From CAWBOV01 sp963790525 (GTDB taxonomy: Bacteria > Actinomycetota > Actinomycetes > Mycobacteriales > Jatrophihabitantaceae): a stretch of DNA of 64,000 bases. The notes beneath the pieces are model-generated. The model was not told the origin of the DNA. It saw nothing but the letters and a program-made list of their open reading frames with translations, and searched no databases. The stretch is taken from contig CAWBOV010000006.1 of assembly GCA_963790525.1 (NCBI GenBank), positions 434,001 to 498,000 on the forward strand. The letters are read 5' to 3'. Shown here piece after piece: positions 9,345-18,585 of the stretch; position 1 is the stretch's first letter; the number at the start of each line of letters is the position of its first letter. A program made the position numbers and the translations under genes.

Positions 9345-10397
9345 TCAGTCGGTGAGGATCGCCGGGAGAGTGAGTCCCTCGCGCAGCGCACGCGACGCTG
9401 CGCCCGAGCGGGATGCAACCGTGAGCTTGCCCATCACGCGCTCGACGTGTGCCCGCACGGTTCTCGTCGTGACTACCAGCTCGGCGGCAATTTCATCGTT
9501 GGTACGACCCAGGGACAAGTGGGTCAGCACCTCGAGCTCACGCCGGGTCAGACCATAGCGCTGCGCGCTCTCCGTGATGGTCACGACGGTGACCGAGTCC
9601 CGGCACCGAAGCAACCGACAGCTGAACCAGTGGCCGTCGCCGTCGAGCCAGGTGAACGGGACGTCGGTGCCGGGGGCGCCGCTGATACGGCTCAGCGCCC
9701 GGCGCAGCGGAGAGTCTGGATCTGCGAGGTCGGGCTGATCGGCACCTTGAAGAGTGACCAGGGACCGGTCGGGGAGGATCGCCACGGCCGTCTGATCCTT
9801 GGCCAACATCGAGGAAAGCCAGCGAGCGTCTCGCAGCGGGTCGACGAGGTTGCCGAGGACTCGCCCGACGTGGGCGATGGCAGTGATTGCCTCGTCGGTG
9901 GGGGGCGTCGAGTCCGGCACCGAGATGATGAGGAAGCCGGCGGCGGCACCACCTCTCCCCGCGAGGCTCATCAGCATGCCCTCGGTGTGACCCTCTGGGC
10001 GCAGATGCTCGGCGATGGCCCGGATCGACAGCGGATCAACGGGCAGGTCGCACTCCCGGATGGGCCACTGCTCGAGTTCTCGTGCGAAGGGGTCGAGCAT
10101 CTCCAGGCGGAACTGGGCGCTGAGCATGTAGTCGCGCAGCCGCCGCGAGTAACCCGAGGTGACCACGCTCCGGCGAGTGTCGCCGCTCAGGTCGGTGCCC
10201 GCGAGCATCGCGGCACCGTACGGCACCAACGCCTTGAGCTCCTCGAGGATCAGGTTGACCCGGTCCTCGACGCAGCCGCTCGACGAGCCGATGGCAGCCA
10301 CATTGGACACGGTGCGCAGCGCACGGGAGCCCAGCGGCACGAGAGCCCGGGACGGGACGAGACCCTCCGACATCACATCCATGTTCACGACCTTCAC
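9345..10397 (-). CDS. LuxR family transcriptional regulator
   Basis: A 350-residue regulator with a C-terminal LuxR/GerE helix-turn-helix (about residues 280-340; motifs LTRRELEVLTHLSLGRTNDEI and TVRAHVERVM). The N-terminal 270 residues look like a GAF/PAS-type sensory region with no receiver aspartate pattern, so a small ligand is the probable signal. The start is a GTG; an ATG five codons inside is a good alternative. It lies 136 bp upstream of the Rieske operon on the same strand and is the obvious candidate to control it. This is inference from position. Confidence 0.8.
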   Translation of the reverse strand: MKVVNMDVMSEGLVPSRALVPLGSRALRTVSNVAAIGSSSGCVEDRVNLILEELKALVPYGAAMLAGTDLSGDTRRSVVTSGYSRRLRDYMLSAQFRLEMLDPFARELEQWPIRECDLPVDPLSIRAIAEHLRPEGHTEGMLMSLAGRGGAAAGFLIISVPDSTPPTDEAITAIAHVGRVLGNLVDPLRDARWLSSMLAKDQTAVAILPDRSLVTLQGADQPDLADPDSPLRRALSRISGAPGTDVPFTWLDGDGHWFSCRLLRCRDSVTVVTITESAQRYGLTRRELEVLTHLSLGRTNDEIAAELVVTTRTVRAHVERVMGKLTVASRSGAASRALREGLTLPAILTD

Positions 10398-10455
10398 CTC
10401 AGCCCCCGCGCACGCTAGCAGCGGAACTCACGCCTCGCGGGAGCGGTCCAGGACT

Positions 10456-11028
10456 TCACAGCATCAGGCCGAGTGGATGCCCTGCGAGGGCGGTCCGGTC
10501 GAGTAACCATCGCTGCTGTGCGTGGTCCCAAGACCAGGCCTGGGTGGCGAGGGCATGCACGAAGAAGGCGAACAGAGCCTCCAGGGAGGGCACTCGGTCC
10601 GGGTCGGGCGCGATCCGCGACATCCGGAGCAGCTCGCGGGACGCCCCGGGGGTCCGTGCCATGCAGTCGACGACCAGGATGACGCCGTTGCCGGTGCGGA
10701 ACAATGGCAGCCAGCCGGCTCCCCAGACATCGTCCAGATCCTGATCGGGCTCGCCCTGGAGGTCCTCCAGGGCCATCGCATGTCGTCGTTCGCGCTCCGC
10801 AAGAGCCTCATCGAGCGGCAGCGGCAGCCAGTGCCCGATCAGCCAAGGGGCGTGAACCCGGGACACCGGGCGTGCACCGTCGTGACGGCGGTACCAGGCC
10901 CGTACCTCGGGCGGCAGCTCCAGGCCGGGGCCGGCGAGGAGTCGGTCGATCTCCGGGTCGGCCAACCCCTCCGCGAGCGGTTGGTGACCGACCGCCTCGA
11001 ACAGCGCGTCCTCCAGCTCGTTGAGCAT
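10456..11028 (-). CDS. SMI1/KNR4 (SUKH) family protein
   Basis: A 190-residue soluble acidic protein. The N-terminal part (EIDRLLAGPGLELPPEVRAWY followed by RRHDG) is the standard opening of SMI1/KNR4-like domains, and the middle has WLPLFRTGNGVILVVD, the core strand pair of that fold. SUKH proteins are often immunity proteins against contact-dependent or polymorphic toxins, but no toxin gene is adjacent, so a stand-alone house-keeping or orphan immunity role is equally possible. The ATG at 11028 is chosen over an upstream in-frame start because it aligns with the domain start. It is divergent from the guanidinium exporter. Confidence 0.7.
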   Translation of the reverse strand: MLNELEDALFEAVGHQPLAEGLADPEIDRLLAGPGLELPPEVRAWYRRHDGARPVSRVHAPWLIGHWLPLPLDEALAERERRHAMALEDLQGEPDQDLDDVWGAGWLPLFRTGNGVILVVDCMARTPGASRELLRMSRIAPDPDRVPSLEALFAFFVHALATQAWSWDHAQQRWLLDRTALAGHPLGLML

Positions 11029-11114
11029 GATCACGGTCCCTCCGGAAGCTGGCACGAGTAGACCAGGGCGTCGGTGCAGGCTCTACGATCCGTCGCGGGG
11101 CGGCAACAGGCACG

Positions 11115-11171
11115 CTCCCGGGACGAGAGCGCACGCCGTACCCCGCACGACGACGGCGTGCACCGGGAGAG
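11115..11171 (+). promoter_or_regulatory. Guanidine-III (ykkC-III) riboswitch with translational expression platform
   Basis: The stretch 11118-11161 matches the remembered guanidine-III aptamer pattern CCGG-ACGAG...GCCGUACCC...ACGACGG. A nine-base-pair helix forms between GCACGCCGT (11131-11139) and ACGGCGTGC (11153-11161), and CGGG near 11119-11122 can pair with CCCG near 11142-11145 to build the pseudoknot. The Shine-Dalgarno region 11163-11169 (CCGGGAG) is exactly complementary to 11115-11121 (CTCCCGG), so ligand binding, by occupying the 5' strand, could free the ribosome site six to eight bases before the ATG. It precedes a guanidinium-exporter gene, as expected of this riboswitch class in Actinobacteria. 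Confidence 0.8.
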
Positions 11172-11177
11172 TTCACC

Positions 11178-11492
11178 ATGGTGTGGATCGTCTTGCTCGT
11201 CTCAGGGTTGTTCGAGACCGTCTGGGCCGTGGCGCTGGCGCAGTCGAGAGGCTTCTCGCGCCTCGTGCCGACCATCGCCTTCTGCGTCGGGATCGTGGTG
11301 TCGATGGGCGGGTTGGCCGTCGCCCTGCGCACCGTTCCGGTCGGCACCGGATATGCGATCTGGACCGGCGTCGGCGCCGTCGGTGCGGCGACGTACGGGA
11401 TGGCAGTGCTGGGGGATCCGGTCACCGTTTCCCGGATCACCTGCCTGCTGCTGATCGTGGCAGGGGTCGTGGGGCTGAAGGTCCTGCACTGA
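11178..11492 (+). CDS. gdx: Guanidinium exporter of the SMR family (Gdx/SugE)
   Basis: A 104-residue four-helix small multidrug resistance protein. It has the essential membrane glutamate at position 13 in GLFETVWAVAL, and the Gdx/SugE-type features SRGFSRL after helix one, PVGTGYAIWTGVGAVGA in helix three and a C-terminal GLKVLH. The W-rich EVVWA-like context and short loops favour the Gdx subtype over the multidrug EmrE subtype. It works as a dual-topology dimer exchanging guanidinium for protons. A guanidine-III riboswitch lies directly upstream, which independently supports the substrate. No guanidine carboxylase or hydrolase is nearby. Confidence 0.9.
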   Translation: MVWIVLLVSGLFETVWAVALAQSRGFSRLVPTIAFCVGIVVSMGGLAVALRTVPVGTGYAIWTGVGAVGAATYGMAVLGDPVTVSRITCLLLIVAGVVGLKVLH

Positions 11493-11521
11493 CCTGACCC
11501 CACCCGCGTGGCGCACGGAGT

Positions 11522-11537
11522 GTGGCCTTTTGGCCAC
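11522..11537 (+). other. Small hairpin between gdx and the NCS1 permease
   Basis: GTGGCC and GGCCAC enclose a TTTT loop, giving a six-base-pair stem 30 bp after the gdx stop. It may be a weak terminator or a palindromic protein-binding site for the permease gene; the sequence alone does not decide. Confidence 0.3.
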
Positions 11538-11619
11538 TGTCTCGATCGCGGAGACGGGGCAGATTGCTCGCAGTGAGGTCCGGCACCCATCGGTGACGGC
11601 AACTGGACTGGAGAGACAT

Positions 11620-13107
11620 ATGGCACCGGAGGACGACACTCGGGCTGATGTGCAGTTCGTGAACCAGGTCGGTCAGGTCGAACAGCGCGGCGTGGACTTC
11701 GTTCCGCCCGAGGACCGGAACGACCGACCTCGGGACATTGGCGTCGTCTTCCTCGGTGCCAACATGTGCTTCGGCACGATCGTCCTCGGCGCACTTCCGG
11801 TGGTGTTCGGCCTGGGGTGGTGGGCGGCGTTCTGGGCGATCACGCTCGGGACCCTCCTTGGGACCTGCTTCTTCGGTCCGATGGGCCTGATCGGTCCGCG
11901 CACCGGCACCAACAGCGCGGTCAGTAGTGGCGCCTTCTTCGGAGTGCTCGGGCGCCTGGTCGGATCGCTCGTGGTCCTCTTCATCGCCATCGGCTTCTAC
12001 GCTCTGGCCGTGTGGACCGGCGGCCAAGCGGCTGTCGCCGGCTCGCACAGGCTCTTTCATACGCCTGAGGGTGAGGTGTACTACGCGATCGCCTATGGCC
12101 TGATCGGCCTGATCACCGTCACGTTGGCGCTGATCGGCAACGCGACCCTCGTCGCGTCGCAGAAAGTGCTCGCACCCTTGGTGGCAGTGCTCTTGGTCGT
12201 CGGGGTGGCGGCAACCCTGCCGCACTTCGATCCCGGCTATGCCGGCGGTGAATACATCTTGGGCAGCTTCTGGCCCACCTGGGTTCTCTCCGTCGTGACC
12301 ACCGGTTCGCTAGCGCTTTCCTACGGACCGTTCGCCAACGACTATGCCCGCTACCTGCGACCGGCCTTGGCCGCGCGCGGAGCAGTGTGGGGGAGCCTTG
12401 GCATCTTCTTCGGGTGCTGGGGCGCGCTCCTGTTCGCCAGCTACATGACCACGATGATGGCACCGGGCACCGACTTCGTAGTTGGCCTCGTCCAGCTCTC
12501 GCCCACGTGGTACGTCATACCCCTCATGGTCATCGGGCTGGTCGGTGGCTTCGGGCAGGGCTCGATGGCCCTCTACGGGACCGGGCTCGACACATCGTCA
12601 CTGATCCCACGGCTGAGCCGGGTCCATGCCACCGTGATCGTCAGCCTCGTCGGCCTCGGAGTCGTCTACCTCGGTGCCCTGGTCTGGGACGCAACCAATC
12701 TGGTCTCCGCATTCACCATCGTGCTCACGATCGTCACCGCGCCGTGGTTGGTCATCAATATCATGGGACACCTGGCGGTACGGGGCAGGTACATGCCGGA
12801 GGACCTGCAGGTGTTCAACGTCGGCATGACCGGTGGGGCTTACTGGTTCACGCGCGGGGTGAACTGGTACGCGATGGCGGCATGGATCCCCGCCGTCGTG
12901 CTCGGGCTCCTCTTCGCGAACACACCCCCGTTGCTCGAAGGTCCATGGCGCAATGCAGCCAATGGAATCGACCTCAGCTTCATCTCTGCGGCCGTCGTTG
13001 CCTTCGTCGTCTACGGCGCCTTCCTGCTCCTGGTGCCGGACAGGGTGCTGCCCCAACCCACCGCAGCCCCGGTCGTCGACCTCGCTACTGCAGCCGGCAT
13101 CAACTGA
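11620..13107 (+). CDS. NCS1 family nucleobase/cation symporter (cytosine/purine permease type)
   Basis: A 495-residue integral membrane protein with about twelve helices. The soluble N-terminus with VEQRGVDFVPPEDR and helix one with GANMCFGTIVLGALP are typical of NCS1 permeases for purines, pyrimidines, allantoin or hydantoin; the motif FGPMGLIGPRTGTNS and a conserved SYGPFANDYARYL in the middle support it. The ATG is chosen for its GGAGAG ribosome site seven bases upstream. Substrate is probably an N-heterocycle. It shares its direction with the zinc alcohol dehydrogenase 45 bp downstream, and its place in the island suggests it imports the oxygenase substrate, which is inference. Confidence 0.85.
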   Translation: MAPEDDTRADVQFVNQVGQVEQRGVDFVPPEDRNDRPRDIGVVFLGANMCFGTIVLGALPVVFGLGWWAAFWAITLGTLLGTCFFGPMGLIGPRTGTNSAVSSGAFFGVLGRLVGSLVVLFIAIGFYALAVWTGGQAAVAGSHRLFHTPEGEVYYAIAYGLIGLITVTLALIGNATLVASQKVLAPLVAVLLVVGVAATLPHFDPGYAGGEYILGSFWPTWVLSVVTTGSLALSYGPFANDYARYLRPALAARGAVWGSLGIFFGCWGALLFASYMTTMMAPGTDFVVGLVQLSPTWYVIPLMVIGLVGGFGQGSMALYGTGLDTSSLIPRLSRVHATVIVSLVGLGVVYLGALVWDATNLVSAFTIVLTIVTAPWLVINIMGHLAVRGRYMPEDLQVFNVGMTGGAYWFTRGVNWYAMAAWIPAVVLGLLFANTPPLLEGPWRNAANGIDLSFISAAVVAFVVYGAFLLLVPDRVLPQPTAAPVVDLATAAGIN

Positions 13108-13152
13108 CGCCCGCTGATCCCACACCGCTACCAACACTGCAAGGAGATCAAC

Positions 13153-14172
13153 ATGCTGGCAGTTCGGCTCGAGCAGTACGGACACCCCCCCGTGGTCACC
13201 GACATCCCGGACCCACGGCTCCACGGTGAGGGTGACGTCATCGTCCAAGTCGAGGGAGCCGGCGTCTGTCGTACCGACCTGCATGCCATCAACGGCGAGC
13301 TCGCCGCTGTCTTCCCTACGCCGATGCCGTTCACGCTCGGCCACGAAGTAGCCGGGGTGGTCGTCGAGACCGGGGAAGGTGTTCGACATGCGTCCGTCGG
13401 AGACAAGGTGGTCCTGCACCCGCAGATGACCTGCGGTCTCTGCCCGGCCTGTCGGCGGGGCGAGGACAACCACTGCAGCAACAACGACTTCATGGGTCTC
13501 GGGGTGGACGGCGGCATGGCGCAGTTCGTGCGCACCACCGAGCGGGCTCTGGTTCCACTCGCCGCGACAAGTAGCACCACTGAGGTGGCACCGCTGGCGG
13601 ACGCCGGCATCACGGCCTACCACGCGATCTCCCGGGCGGCGAAGGATCTCACCTCCGAAAGCGTTGCCGTCGTACTCGGCTGTGGCGGCCTCGGTCACCT
13701 GGCTGTTCAGATGCTGCGTGCCATGACCGATTCCTGCATCGTGGCGGTGGACCCGCTGCCGGAAGCCCGAGACCTGGCCAAGGCGCTGGGTGCGGACTTC
13801 GTGGCCGGTGACGACGTGGCAGCGATCGTCGAGGAAGCGTCACGGGGCAGAGGCGCCACGGTCGTGTTCGACTTCGTCGGCGAGGGCGATGCCCCCGCGT
13901 TGGCGGTGAGTCTGTTGGCGGTCAAGGGCCTGTACGCCGCCGTCGGCTACGGGGGGGTCTGCAGCATCCCCACGCTCGAGCTCGTCCTGAAGGAGATCAG
14001 GGTCCAGGGCAATCTGGTCGGCACCAACAAAGATCTCCGCGAGCTGATCGCGCTCTACGAGCGGGGGCTCCTGGTGTCGCAGGTCACGACCTACTCGCTT
14101 TCCGAAGCGCGTCAGGCGATCTCAGATCTTGAGTCCGGGCGCATCCGCGGTCGTGCAGTTCTCGTGCCCTGA
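13153..14172 (+). CDS. Zinc-dependent alcohol dehydrogenase (MDR superfamily)
   Basis: A 339-residue medium-chain dehydrogenase. Catalytic zinc ligands appear in GVCRTDLH and GHEVAG; the structural zinc site is the four-cysteine lobe CGLCPACRRGEDNHC; the NAD(P) fold has VVLGCGGLGHLAVQ. It should oxidise an alcohol or polyol to the carbonyl, or the reverse. A clear AAGGAG lies eight bases before the ATG. It is the last gene of the island and probably co-transcribed with the permease. The exact substrate cannot be read from sequence. Confidence 0.9.
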   Translation: MLAVRLEQYGHPPVVTDIPDPRLHGEGDVIVQVEGAGVCRTDLHAINGELAAVFPTPMPFTLGHEVAGVVVETGEGVRHASVGDKVVLHPQMTCGLCPACRRGEDNHCSNNDFMGLGVDGGMAQFVRTTERALVPLAATSSTTEVAPLADAGITAYHAISRAAKDLTSESVAVVLGCGGLGHLAVQMLRAMTDSCIVAVDPLPEARDLAKALGADFVAGDDVAAIVEEASRGRGATVVFDFVGEGDAPALAVSLLAVKGLYAAVGYGGVCSIPTLELVLKEIRVQGNLVGTNKDLRELIALYERGLLVSQVTTYSLSEARQAISDLESGRIRGRAVLVP

Positions 14173-14294
14173 GCCCCTGTCGGGAGAAGCGGTCGCGGTA
14201 CGGCCGCTGGACCGCAGGTGAGCGGCTGGTTTCGCCTCCTGAGCGCAGCCGCTCGCAAAAGATCGCGTTCACCCTCAGAAGCACCGCTGTCTTT

Positions 14295-14331
14295 CCGATG
14301 ACACACCACATCGAGTGCGTCGCCTTGCTCG
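14295..14331 (+). repeat. Right 37-bp direct repeat of the accessory island (attR-like)
   Basis: Identical to 5655-5691. Here the reading frame of the methyltransferase tail continues through VAPADVS to a TGA at 14352-14354, eight bases before the dxs ATG; this appears to be the ancestral 3' end of that gene. Confidence 0.85.
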
Positions 14332-14361
14332 TCGCGCCCGCCGACGTATCCTGAGTCCATC

Positions 14362-16307
14362 ATGAGTTCGGTACTGACACGCATCGACAGCCCCGACGAC
14401 CTCCGCTCCCTCACCGACGAAGAGCGGGTGCTGCTCTGCGCGGAGATCCGTGACTTCCTGGTCCAGAAGGTCTCCCGTACCGGCGGCCACCTCGGACCGA
14501 ACCTCGGCGTGGTCGAGCTCACCGTGGCCCTGCACATGGTCTTCGACTCGCCGTCGGAACCGATCCTCTTCGACACCGGTCACCAGGCCTATGTCCACAA
14601 GATCCTCACCGGGCGCCGGGACGGGTTCGACAAGCTGCGCCAGAGCGGCGGAATCTCGGGGTACCCGAGCCGCAGCGAGTCCCGCCACGACTGGATCGAG
14701 AACTCCCACGCGTCCACGTCTCTGTCCTACGCCGACGGGCTGGCGAAGGCGTTCGAGGTGCGGGGGGAGACCCGTCCCGTCGTCGCCGTCATCGGTGACG
14801 GCGCGCTCACCGGTGGCATGGCCTGGGAGGCGCTGAACAACATCGCCGGGGCGAACCGCCCGGTCGTGATCGTGGTCAACGACAACGGCCGCTCGTACTC
14901 CCCGACCATCGGCGGGCTCGCCGACCACCTGGCCGGTCTGCGCCTGCGCCCGGGCTACGAGAGGATGCTCGGCCGCGTTCGCGGCACGCTGCAGCGCACG
15001 CCGGTTGTCGGCCCGCCCCTCTTCGACGCGCTCCACGGATTCAAGCGGGGCGTGAAGGACCTGCTCGCGCCGCAGGGCATGTTCGAGGATCTGGGGCTGA
15101 AGTACATCGGCCCGATCGACGGCCACGACGTCAGCTCGCTGCGGACGGCGTTGTCATTGGCCAAGAACTTCGGCGGCCCGGTGATCGTGCACGCGGTGAC
15201 CCGCAAGGGCTACGGTTACGCGCCGGCGGAGAACGACACCGTCGAGCAGATGCACAGCTCCGGCGCCTTCGACCCCGCGACCGGCATGCTGCTGCCCAAG
15301 ACCGGCCGCAAGTGGACCGCGGTCTTCGCCGACGAGATGCTCTCGATCGGTGCCGCGCGTGACGACGTCGTCGCCATCTCCGCGGCGATGGTCGATCCCA
15401 CCGGCCTGGCCGAATTCGGGCGCCGGTTCCCGAAGCGCCTCTACGACGTCGGCATCGCCGAGCAGCACGCGCTCACCAGCGCCGCCGGGCTGGCCACGGG
15501 CGGACTGCACCCCGTCGTCGCCATCTACGCCACCTTCCTCAACCGCGCGTTCGATCAGCTGCTGATGGACGTCGCGCTGCACCGGTTGCCGGTCACGATC
15601 GTGCTGGACCGCGCCGGCATCACCGGCGAGGACGGCGCCAGCCACAACGGCATGTGGGACCTCGCGATGCTCGGCATGGTGCCCGGCCTGCGCCAGGCGG
15701 CTCCCCGCGACGAGCCCACCTTGCGGCTGGCGTTGCAGGAGGCCGTCGCGCACGCCGACGGCCCGACCGTGCTGCGCTTCCCGAAGACGGCGCTGTGCGA
15801 GGACGTACCCGGCCGTGCGCAGCCTCGGCGAGGTCGACGTCCTGGCCGAGACCACACCCGACGCGGTCGTGGACGTGCTGCTGATCGCCGTCGGGGCGAC
15901 CGCGACGGACGTGCTCACCGCGGCGGCCGGTGTCCGCGACGCCGGTTACACGGTGCGCGTGGTGAATCCGCGCTGGGTGACTCCGGTCGACCCGGGCCTG
16001 GTGACGCTGGCCGCGTACCGCAAAGCTCGTCGTCACCGTCGAGGACGGCGTCGTCGTGGGTGGCGTGGGTTCGCGCATCGCGCAGGCGATGCGGATCTCG
16101 GGCTGCGACGTCCCCACGCGGGAGATCGGCGTGCCCGCCCAGTTCCTGACGCACGGATCCGTTCCCGAGGTCCGTGCGCGCATCGGGATGTCGGCGCAGG
16201 ACATCGCCCGCCGCGTCGTCGAATGGGCGGCCTTGACGGACCGTTCCGGTGACCAGGAGGAGATCGGCCGCCCGGCCGAGGCCGCCGACGAGGCGAGTGA
16301 CTCGTGA
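14362..16307 (+). CDS. dxs: 1-deoxy-D-xylulose-5-phosphate synthase (two frameshifts in sequence)
   Basis: Corrected length about 647 residues, normal for Dxs. It makes DXP from pyruvate and glyceraldehyde 3-phosphate, the first step of the MEP isoprenoid pathway and a source of thiamine and pyridoxal precursors. The thiamine diphosphate motif is GDGALTGGMAWEALNN; HLGPNLGVVELT, the YPSR loop and the transketolase-type segment EQHALTSAAGLA are present. One extra base near 15808 (after EDVP) and one extra A near 16023 (before KLVVTVEDG) split the frame; removing both gives an exact multiple of three. This gene is essential in actinomycetes, so the breaks are most likely sequencing errors. Its stop overlaps a small downstream gene (GTGA). 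Confidence 0.92.
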
Positions 16308-16468
16308 CCCTCCCCGGTCCCGATCCGGACAACTACCCGCCGATCGACCCCACCGAGCCCGTCCCCGACGACGCCGGCGAGCTACTGCCCGACACGCCGA
16401 CGACCCTGCCGCCGGCACCGGTCGAACCGCTGCCCGGACCGGACGACCCGGACAGCGTCCCCGCCTAG
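16304..16468 (+). CDS. Small acidic proline-rich protein coupled to dxs
   Basis: A 54-residue frame starting at a GTG that overlaps the dxs stop by four bases (GTGA). The peptide is extreme in composition: proline about every third residue with many aspartates and glutamates, no cysteine, no arginine or lysine and no membrane segment (for example DPDNYPPIDPTEPVPDD). It ends two bases before the convergent fadB stop. The tight coupling favours a real gene, but composition bias in GC-rich DNA could produce such a frame by chance. Function unknown; likely disordered. Confidence 0.4.
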   Translation: MTLPGPDPDNYPPIDPTEPVPDDAGELLPDTPTTLPPAPVEPLPGPDDPDSVPA

Positions 16469-16470
16469 CG

Positions 16471-18585
16471 TCAGGCGGGTAGCGAGGCGACGCCCGCGGG
16501 CAGGAACCGGTGCCCGGTGACGCGCTCGGATACTCCCGTGCGATCCAGGTACGGGGTGATGCCGCCCAGATGGAACGGCCAGCCCGCGCCCAGGATCATG
16601 CAGAGATCGATGTCCTGGGGACCGGCGACCACGCCGTCGGCGAGCATCAGCCCGATCTCCTCGGCCAGCCCCGACGAGCGCGCGCTCGAGGACCTGGTCA
16701 CCGGTTGACGGCGTGTCCCCGTAGACCGAGAACGCGGCGACCTCGGGGTCGAGCCGGGGACGGCCGTTCTCGTCGCGCACGAAGATTCCCGGCTTGCCCG
16801 CCGCGACCAGGCGGCGCAGGTTCTCGCTCACCGTGAAGCGCGGGCCGAGGTCAGCGTGGAGCGTCTCGGCGACGTGCAGCGCGACGGCCGGGCCGACCAG
16901 CGACAGCAGCTCGTAGGTACCCATGGGGAGCCCGAGCGTGGCGATGCGCGGCTTCGGCGACCTCGATCGGGGTGCCCTCGTCGACCGCAGCGGTGATCTC
17001 GCCCATGAAGCGGGTCAGCAGCCGGTTGACGACGAACGCCGGGGCGTCCTTGACCAGCACGCACGACTTCTTCAGCTTCTGCCCGACGGCGAAGGCCGTG
17101 GCCAGGGTGGCGTCGTCGGTCCGTTCGGCCCGGACGACCTCCAGCAGCGGCATGGCCGCCACCGGGTTGAAGAAGTGGAACCCGACGACCCGCTCGGGAT
17201 GGCTGAGCGACGCGGCCATCTCCGTCACCGACAGGGACGAGGTGTTCGTCGCGAGTACCGCATCCGGGCGGACGAACTGCTCGAGCTCGGCCAGAACCTG
17301 CTTCTTGACCGACATCTCCTCGAACACGGCCTCGATGACGAAGTCGGCGTCGGCGAAGGCCTCCTTGCCGAGTGAGCCACTGACCAGCGCGGTCAGGCGG
17401 TGAGCACCGTCCTGACTGATCCGGCCCTTGGACCGCAGCTTCTCGATCTCGCCGTGGACATGACCGACGCCCTTGTCCAGCCGCGCCTGATCGACGTCGG
17501 TCAGGACGACCGGCACGTCGAGGCGGCGCGCGAACAGCAGCGCGAGCTGACCGGCCATGAGGCCGGCACCGACCACCCCGACCTTGGTCACCGGCCGGGC
17601 GAGCGTGCGGTCGGGAGCCCCGGCCGGACGCTTCGCGCGCTTCTGGACGAGGTCGAAGGCGTAGAGCCCGGCGCGCAGCTCGTCGGTCATGATCAGGTCG
17701 GCGAGCGCCTCGTCCTCGGCGGCCGTGCCGGTCGCGAAGTCGGCGGTGCGCGCGAGTTCCATCAGGTCCAGGGCGCGGTAGGGAGCGGGGGCGGCGCCGT
17801 GGAGCTTGCTGTCGAGCATCTTCCGCGCGCCCGCGAGCACGGCGCTCCACACCGCGCTGCGGTCGACCTCGGGACGGGCGACGCTGATGTCGCCGGACAG
17901 GACGCGCGCCGCCCACCGCAGCGATTCGGCCAGGAAGTCGGCGCCGTCGAGGAGGGTGTCGGCGATGCCGAGCTCAGCGGCCTGCTGCGCGCTGAGCATG
18001 CGGTTCTGGCTCAGCGGGTTGGCGATGATGACGTTGACCGCCCGCTCGACGCCGATGAGCTGCGGGAGCAACTGCGTGCCGCCCCAGCCGGGTACCAGGC
18101 CGAGGAAGCATTCCGGGAACGCGATCGCGGCCGCGGAGGAGGCCAGCGTGCGGTACTGGCAGTGCAGCGCCAGCTCGAGGCCGCCGCCCATCGCCGCGCC
18201 GTTGACGAAGGCGAAGGTCGGCACCGAGCTGTCCTTGAGCCGGGCGAACGCCCGGTGCCCGGCCTGCGCGATCTCCAGCGCCTGGGCGCGGTCGGTGACC
18301 CGGCCGATCCCGGAGATGTCCGCGCCGACGGCGAAGATGAACGGCTTGCCGGTCACGGCGATGGCCGCGACCGCGCGGCGAGTGCGCCTCGATGCCGTCG
18401 AGCGCCGCGTCGAGGGACAGCAACCCGGCCGGGCCGAACGTCGACGGGCGGGTGTGGTCGTGGCCGTTCTCGAGCGTGATCAGGGCGATCTCGCCGGCCA
18501 CGCCCGGGACATCCACGTACCGCACGAGGGAACGGGTGACGACCTCGTCCGGGAAGGCCTGGACCGGCGTGTCGGTGGTGGTCAC
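16471..18585 (-). CDS. fadB: Fatty acid oxidation complex alpha subunit: enoyl-CoA hydratase / 3-hydroxyacyl-CoA dehydrogenase (three frameshifts)
   Basis: Corrected length about 703 residues, the usual size of FadB. The N-terminal crotonase domain has VTGKPFIFAVGADISG, the oxyanion loop NGAAMGGGLELALHC and PECFLGLVPGWGGTQLLP. The dehydrogenase domain has the NAD motif VGAGLMAGQLALLFA, NTSSLSVTEMAA and HFFNPVAAMPLLEVV. The breaks fall near 18376, 16955 and 16683, each explained by one extra base. The GTG start overlaps the thiolase stop (GTGA). With the thiolase it forms the beta-oxidation complex, converting enoyl-CoA to 3-ketoacyl-CoA. Confidence 0.88.

Larger units (their letters stand above)
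5692..14331. mobile_element. Putative genomic island inserted in the 3' end of the RNA methyltransferase gene
   Basis: The segment lies between two perfect 37-bp direct repeats. Removing it plus one repeat would restore an RNA methyltransferase ending VAPADVS followed by a TGA eight bases before dxs, the compact spacing expected of this core locus. The interior holds nine genes of accessory type (Rieske oxygenase with its electron chain, a regulator, transporters, an exporter with a riboswitch) and looks less GC-saturated than its flanks. No integrase, transposase or tRNA is visible, so the mechanism is open: a site-specific integration whose recombinase was lost or acts in trans, or recombination. 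A misassembly joining at the repeat is the main alternative. Confidence 0.6.

Noticed and set aside
5692..14331. Integrase or transposase for the island
   Set aside because: I looked through all frames in the interval and found no tyrosine or serine recombinase motif and no DDE transposase, so I do not claim a mechanism.
14298..14354. Short open frame beginning at ATG in the right repeat
   Set aside because: It is only the 18-codon stranded tail of the RNA methyltransferase.
14362..16307. dxs as a pseudogene or a case of programmed frameshifting
   Set aside because: No slippery heptamer or pseudoknot is seen at the breaks; removing one extra base at each gives a full-length protein, and dxs is normally essential.
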